Shown in pieces: positions 7,005-10,443 of a DNA stretch of 10,443 nt (the stretch's first letter is position 1; each line of letters starts with the position of its first letter). The position numbers were made by a program, and so were the translations under genes. The notes under the pieces were generated by a model that saw only the letters and a list, made by a program, of their open reading frames with translations, was not told the origin of the DNA and ran no database searches. Source of the stretch: Flavobacterium sp. Its GTDB lineage: Bacteria > Bacteroidota > Bacteroidia > Flavobacteriales > Flavobacteriaceae. Location of the stretch: assembly GCA_003449615.1 (NCBI GenBank), contig DMHA01000376.1:4848-15290 (forward strand), in the 5' to 3' direction.

Positions 7005-7682
7005 ATGGATACAAAACCTATAAATGATACTTCAGAATTTACCAAAACCAATTGGATTACCTTTGGAGTTATTGCGGCACTTATAGTGTTAGTTCTTAGT
7101 TTTATTTTCTTAAAAACGGATAAATACACTTTCAAAACGCCTTTAAATAAAGAACTTGCTGAAATCAAAGTTGCCAGTTTTCAAGTTTCGCCACAAACGG
7201 TAGCCAATGCCATTTTACACAAAGATAAATCCATCATTTTAGTTGATGTGCGAAGCCAATTTGATTTTGCCAAAGGACATTTGCCCGATGCCAAAAATAT
7301 TTATAAAGTCAATCTAATGGCCGATTCAAATATGGACTTTTTTCTGTCTCTGAAAGAAACGAATAAAAAAGCGATATTGTATGGTAGTTCTGCCTCAGAA
7401 GCCAATGTGCCTTTTATGATTTTGAAGCAAATGGGTATCGAAAATATCAGCAATTTAGCCGTTGGATACGATGATTTGAAAGCGGGAAATTGGACCGAAA
7501 TAGCAGCCAATCCATCCAAATTTAACGATGAAACTGCTGTGGTTGATTTTGCACAATTTATTTCGGATGCCAATAAATCGAGCAATAAAGTAAATACGAC
7601 CGTTGCTAAACCAATTATTTCTAAACCAAAAGTTACAGTGAAACCCACTAAAACTGAAGCCGCGAAAGATGAAGGTTGTTAA
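7005..7682 (+). CDS. Second membrane-anchored rhodanese-like protein without catalytic Cys, ending in Asp-Glu-Gly-Cys
   Basis: This 225-residue paralogue of the preceding gene has a hydrophobic segment at about 17-37, then a rhodanese domain at about 60-160: IILVDVRSQFDFAKGHLPDA (77-96) aligns with the same region of its neighbour. The active-site loop reads AILYGSSASEA, with Gly127 where the catalytic cysteine should be. The tail from about 190 to 221 is rich in Lys, Pro, Thr and Val, and the protein ends Asp-Glu-Gly-Cys, with Cys225 its only cysteine. The two paralogues have diverged widely outside the fold, and their four terminal codons differ in the synonymous positions of Asp and Gly, so the shared terminus is not just a recent copy. 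It starts 55 bases after its neighbour. The likely role, a periplasm-facing carrier or docking protein for bound sulfur, is inferred. Confidence 0.8.
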   Translation: MDTKPINDTSEFTKTNWITFGVIAALIVLVLSFIFLKTDKYTFKTPLNKELAEIKVASFQVSPQTVANAILHKDKSIILVDVRSQFDFAKGHLPDAKNIYKVNLMADSNMDFFLSLKETNKKAILYGSSASEANVPFMILKQMGIENISNLAVGYDDLKAGNWTEIAANPSKFNDETAVVDFAQFISDANKSSNKVNTTVAKPIISKPKVTVKPTKTEAAKDEGC

Positions 7683-7724
7683 ATGTAATTTTTTTTAATG
7701 ATTAATAGTTTGTGATTTATTGAC

Positions 7725-7732
7725 TATTTTTG
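7725..7732 (+). promoter_or_regulatory. Candidate -7 element before the cytochrome gene
   Basis: TATTTTTG at 7725-7732 is a perfect match to the Bacteroidota TAnnTTTG -7 element and sits about 20 bases before the proposed TTG start. A TTTG occurs at 7709-7712, but its 12-base spacing is too short for a normal -33 element. An internal promoter for the cytochrome gene is possible; read-through from the upstream operon is equally likely. Confidence 0.3.
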
Positions 7733-7751
7733 AAATATATCCAACTCTATT

Positions 7752-9547
7752 TTGATTCCAAATAAAACATTCTTTGTAGTAATATTGTTTTTAATTGCTT
7801 TACAGCTAATAAGTTGTAAACAATCAGACAATGAGTATCGTGTTATCAACAACAAAGAATCTTGCTTGTCTTGCCATAGTGAAATGACGGGCTTTAGTAC
7901 ACATCACAATCCCAAAACGATTGGTTGCGTTTCCTGTCATTTAGGAAATAGTCATTCCAAAGATAAAAATTTAGCCCATAAAGGAATGGTTCTGATTCCC
8001 GGAAATCTTCAAAATGCGTCTCAAACTTGTGCAACAGCAAACTGTCATTCCAAAGAATTCCATCGCATCCAAAAATCGTTGATGACCACCAATTCGGGGA
8101 TTATCAGTGTCGATAAATACCTTTTCGACGAATTAAAACCTGAAGATTCAATATTTCACATAACTCATTTAGGGCAATCTGCTGCCGATATGCACCTCAA
8201 AAACAAATGTGCCAGTTGTCATTTGGGTAACGAAAAAAAGCATTACGGAGCCATTGACGAAAAATCCCGTGGTGGAGGTTGTTTGGCTTGCCATTTGAAT
8301 TATGAAAAGGGTACAAAACCCGATATAAAAGACCAGATTCATCCACAAATCAATCTTAATGTTGATAATACCAAATGTTTTGGTTGCCACAGCCGTTCAG
8401 GACGAATTGCCACCAATTATGAAGGTTGGAGTGAAACTTTACTTAAACCAAACGAGGTGAAAAATAGTAAAAATCATCGCCTTTTAATGGACGGAAGAGT
8501 ATTCGAAAAAACTACAGCCGATGTGCATCACAAATCTGGAATGCTTTGTATCGATTGCCACGTTTCGCAAGAAATAATGGGCGATGGCAAAACCTATAAA
8601 CACGAAGCTGATGCCATAAAAATAAGTTGCGAAGATTGTCATACTCAAGGAAAACCAATGCAAACGAAGCCTCCGCAAATGGATTATATTTCAGCTTTTG
8701 ATTATGCTTTACGAGGGTATAAACATTCGCCAAATAGTTTTTTGGTTACCAAAAAAGGTTCAATTCCATTGGTAAACACTTACAAAGATGCCAAAGGAAA
8801 TGCTTTTTTAGTTTCTAAAATCAGCAAAAAAGAGATTCCAATAAACCCCTCTTGCAAACGAGATGAGGTGCATCAAAAAGTTTCGTGTAGTATGTGTCAT
8901 ACGGCTTGGGCACCGACTTGCATTGGCTGTCACACCGATTATGATCCAAGAATTATAAATGTCGATAAATCACAAGGACGTTGGATAGAACACGTAGCCG
9001 AATTTGGTTTTGCTCCACCCACAATTGGCGTGAAAAAAACAGGAAACAATAAAGAGTTTGTTCCCGCCATTCCTGGTATGATTATGACTTGGATAAATCC
9101 AGTTTTAAGGGGAATAAAAGAGGGAATGATACCAAATTCGTGAGATGGTATTCGCCAAATGCCGCTCACACGACTACCAAATCAACCCGAGATTGTACTT
9201 CTTGTCACATCAATTCCCAAGCTTTGGGTTTTGGAAAAGGAACTCTAAATTATGTTGTAAAAGCAAAATCGGCTCGTTGGGAATTTACTTCATATTATGC
9301 GAATACGCCACAAGACGGATTGCCACAGGATGCTTGGATAGGTTTTATGAAAGATTTGAATGGTAAAACCACGTATTCCTCACACGATTATTTCTTCCCT
9401 TTGGATTTGAAGGAGCAAAAGAAAATGCTGGAAGTAGGCGCTTGTATTCATTGTCATCAAAAAGACGATAATTTTTTGAAACGACTGATTAATGGGGATT
9501 ATCAAAAGATGTTGAAAGCCAGAAAAAAAGCTTGTGTTATTCCTTAG
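7752..9547 (+). pseudogene. 12-heme cytochrome c lipoprotein, interrupted by a frameshift
   Basis: The gene is read in one frame from 7752 to about 9089 and in the -1 frame from 9089 to the stop at 9545-9547; together they encode about 598 residues. The first part carries ten heme sites: CxxCH at Cys38, 59, 153, 177, 209, 266, 293, 379 and 390, and a CX4CH site at Cys93 (CATANCH). The second part carries two more (CTSCH and CIHCH). The N-terminus has a hydrophobic stretch ending in lipobox LISC (Cys22), followed by KQSDNE, so the mature protein is probably a lipoprotein. No ATG is available: TGA at 7731 precedes, leaving TTG at 7752 as the best start. The heme-binding frame resumes within one codon of the break, and inserting one T near 9089 would give MTLDKSSFKGN. 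A sequencing or assembly error, a recent mutation or phase variation could explain it. It probably moves electrons to or from the sulfur enzymes, but the exact redox partner is unknown. Confidence 0.8.
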
Positions 9548-9639
9548 AAAATTATCAAAACTTAAAATATTCAGGTAAAATATTTGATGGTTGTAATGCA
9601 ATGCTTTTACTCTTTGAATTACTCATCTTTAAAATATAA

Positions 9640-9687
9640 AAAAATACAAATTATAATGAACAAAGGTTCATTATAATTTGTATTTTT
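9640..9687. terminator. 22-bp perfect hairpin between the cytochrome and peroxiredoxin genes
   Basis: Bases 9640-9661 and 9666-9687 are perfectly complementary over 22 pairs, with a four-base AAAG loop. A-rich sequence lies 5' and the 3' arm ends in a T run (TATTTTT), so it could terminate transcription in either direction, mainly that of the cytochrome operon. The stem is very AT-rich, so thermodynamic strength comes from length. The 3' arm overlaps a perfect TAnnTTTG element of the next gene, so it may also act as an operator. Confidence 0.6.
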
Positions 9688-9688
9688 G
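9681..9688 (+). promoter_or_regulatory. Candidate -7 element of the peroxiredoxin gene
   Basis: TATTTTTG at 9681-9688 is a perfect TAnnTTTG match, 32 bases before the ATG at 9721, which would give a leader of about 25 bases. No clear -33 TTG lies at the normal distance; that region is occupied by the hairpin loop and the 5' part of its right arm. The overlap with the palindrome suggests that transcription here may be controlled by a dimeric regulator, but this is inference. Confidence 0.35.
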
Positions 9689-9720
9689 TTTAAGAATTAA
9701 AAACATTAAAAAAAAATATC

Positions 9721-10422
9721 ATGGAACAAGAAATCATTGCAATGCCTCGTATTGGAGACAATGCCCCATCATTTGAAGCTGTAACGACACAAGGTTCTAT
9801 TAATTTTCCTGATGACTACAAGGGAAAATGGGTAATTCTTTTTAGTCACCCTGCCGATTTCACGCCAGTATGTACTTCTGAGTTTATGACTTTCGCAAAC
9901 ATGGAAGAAGAATTTACAGAGCTAAATTGTCAACTGGTTGGCTTATCTATTGATGGTTTATATAGTCATATTGCTTGGCTACGGACAATCAAGGAAAAAA
10001 TTGAATACAAAGGGATGAAAAATATCGAAGTAAAGTTTCCATTGATTGAAGACATTACTATGGAAGTAGCAAAAAAATACGGAATGATTCAACCCGGTGA
10101 GAGCAATACAAAAGCAGTTCGCGCTGTGTTTTTTATAGATCCTATTGGAAAAATTCGGGCTATGATTTATTATCCATTATCATTAGGTCGAAATTTTGAT
10201 GAATTGAAACGTGTTATTATTGCTCTTCAAACCGCAGATAAATTCAGTGTTGCCACCCCTGCAGATTGGCGACCAGGTGATGATGTAATCATCCCAACAG
10301 CTGGCTCTTGCGGAGTTGCTAAAGATAGAGTGGACGGTAAAGATGAAGGTATGACCTGTTACGATTGGTTTTTCTGTACCAAACCCATCAGTAAGGAAGA
10401 CGTATTAAATGGAATAAAATAA
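9721..10422 (+). CDS. Peroxiredoxin, Prx6 / archaeal AhpC-like type
   Basis: This 233-residue thiol peroxidase reduces hydrogen peroxide, organic peroxides or peroxynitrite in the cytoplasm; no signal peptide is seen. The catalytic motif PADFTPVC (44-51) matches the universal PxxxTxxC, with Cys51 as peroxidatic cysteine. LGRNFDELKRVI (155-166) carries the conserved Arg157 and helix of the Prx6 group. The long C-terminal arm (about 176-233) places it in the Prx6 rather than the short AhpC/Bcp groups. This arm contains Cys197, Cys213 and Cys219, the last in DWFFC, as in archaeal Prx6-type enzymes where C-terminal cysteines act in resolution. The start at 9721 is the first ATG; a second Met at residue 8 is possible. 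The gene has its own hairpin and candidate promoter, so it is probably a separate unit, though a link to oxidative or sulfur stress from the adjacent locus is plausible. Confidence 0.9.
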   Translation: MEQEIIAMPRIGDNAPSFEAVTTQGSINFPDDYKGKWVILFSHPADFTPVCTSEFMTFANMEEEFTELNCQLVGLSIDGLYSHIAWLRTIKEKIEYKGMKNIEVKFPLIEDITMEVAKKYGMIQPGESNTKAVRAVFFIDPIGKIRAMIYYPLSLGRNFDELKRVIIALQTADKFSVATPADWRPGDDVIIPTAGSCGVAKDRVDGKDEGMTCYDWFFCTKPISKEDVLNGIK

Positions 10423-10443
10423 TATCGAGTTATTTACATAAAA

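Noticed and set aside
7301..7648. 115-codon minus-strand frame inside the second rhodanese-like gene
   Set aside because: It is a shadow of the rhodanese frame; the plus-strand frame has the fold motifs and the conserved terminal cysteine.
9081..9100. Programmed -1 ribosomal frameshift in the cytochrome gene
   Set aside because: The sequence at the break does not form an X XXY YYZ slippery site and I see no strong downstream structure; a one-base indel is simpler.
9640..9687. Insertion-sequence end or small transposable element
   Set aside because: The inverted repeats are separated by only four bases and no transposase or target duplication is seen; a hairpin terminator or operator explains it better.

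Overview
The window looks like a chromosomal segment from a member of the Bacteroidota, most likely a Flavobacterium-like bacterium. The DNA is AT-rich, Shine-Dalgarno sequences are largely absent, candidate promoters match the Bacteroidota TAnnTTTG -7 element, and there is an outer-membrane FadL/OmpP1-type barrel and a lipoprotein-type multiheme cytochrome. Every gene I can support lies on the + strand. This assignment is inferred from sequence style, not from a database match.

Layout. Positions 1-905 hold the 3' part of a FadL/OmpP1-family outer-membrane transporter. After a 230-base spacer, 1136-4893 encode a three-subunit molybdo-iron-sulfur membrane oxidoreductase of the polysulfide/thiosulfate reductase type: a Tat-exported catalytic subunit (psrA-like), a four-cluster ferredoxin subunit (psrB-like, overlapping psrA by 4 bases) and an NrfD/PsrC-type membrane anchor. 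Next, 4910-5437 and 5513-6100 encode two half-size YeeE/YedE membrane proteins, a family that includes thiosulfate transporters. They are separated by a run of a 7-base tandem repeat. Positions 6227-6949 and 7005-7682 encode two paralogous membrane-anchored rhodanese-like proteins. Positions 7752-9547 encode a 12-heme cytochrome c lipoprotein interrupted by an apparent single-base frameshift near 9089. Positions 9721-10422 encode a Prx6-type peroxiredoxin, preceded by a long perfect hairpin.

How the genes may work together. The Psr-like complex, the split YeeE/YedE pair, the rhodanese-like pair and the multiheme cytochrome read as one sulfur-metabolism locus. It would handle polysulfide, thiosulfate or a related sulfur species at the cytoplasmic membrane and in the periplasm, with electrons exchanged with quinone through PsrC and possibly carried outward by the cytochrome. 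The direction (reduction or oxidation) and the true substrate cannot be told from sequence.

The most striking observation is that both rhodanese-like proteins lack the catalytic cysteine of the rhodanese loop (Ser in one, Gly in the other). Each has exactly one cysteine in the whole protein, and it is the very last residue, in an identical Asp-Glu-Gly-Cys terminus after a flexible Lys/Pro/Val-rich tail. This recalls the C-terminal carrier cysteine of SoxY or DsrC and suggests an undescribed pair of membrane-tethered sulfur carriers.
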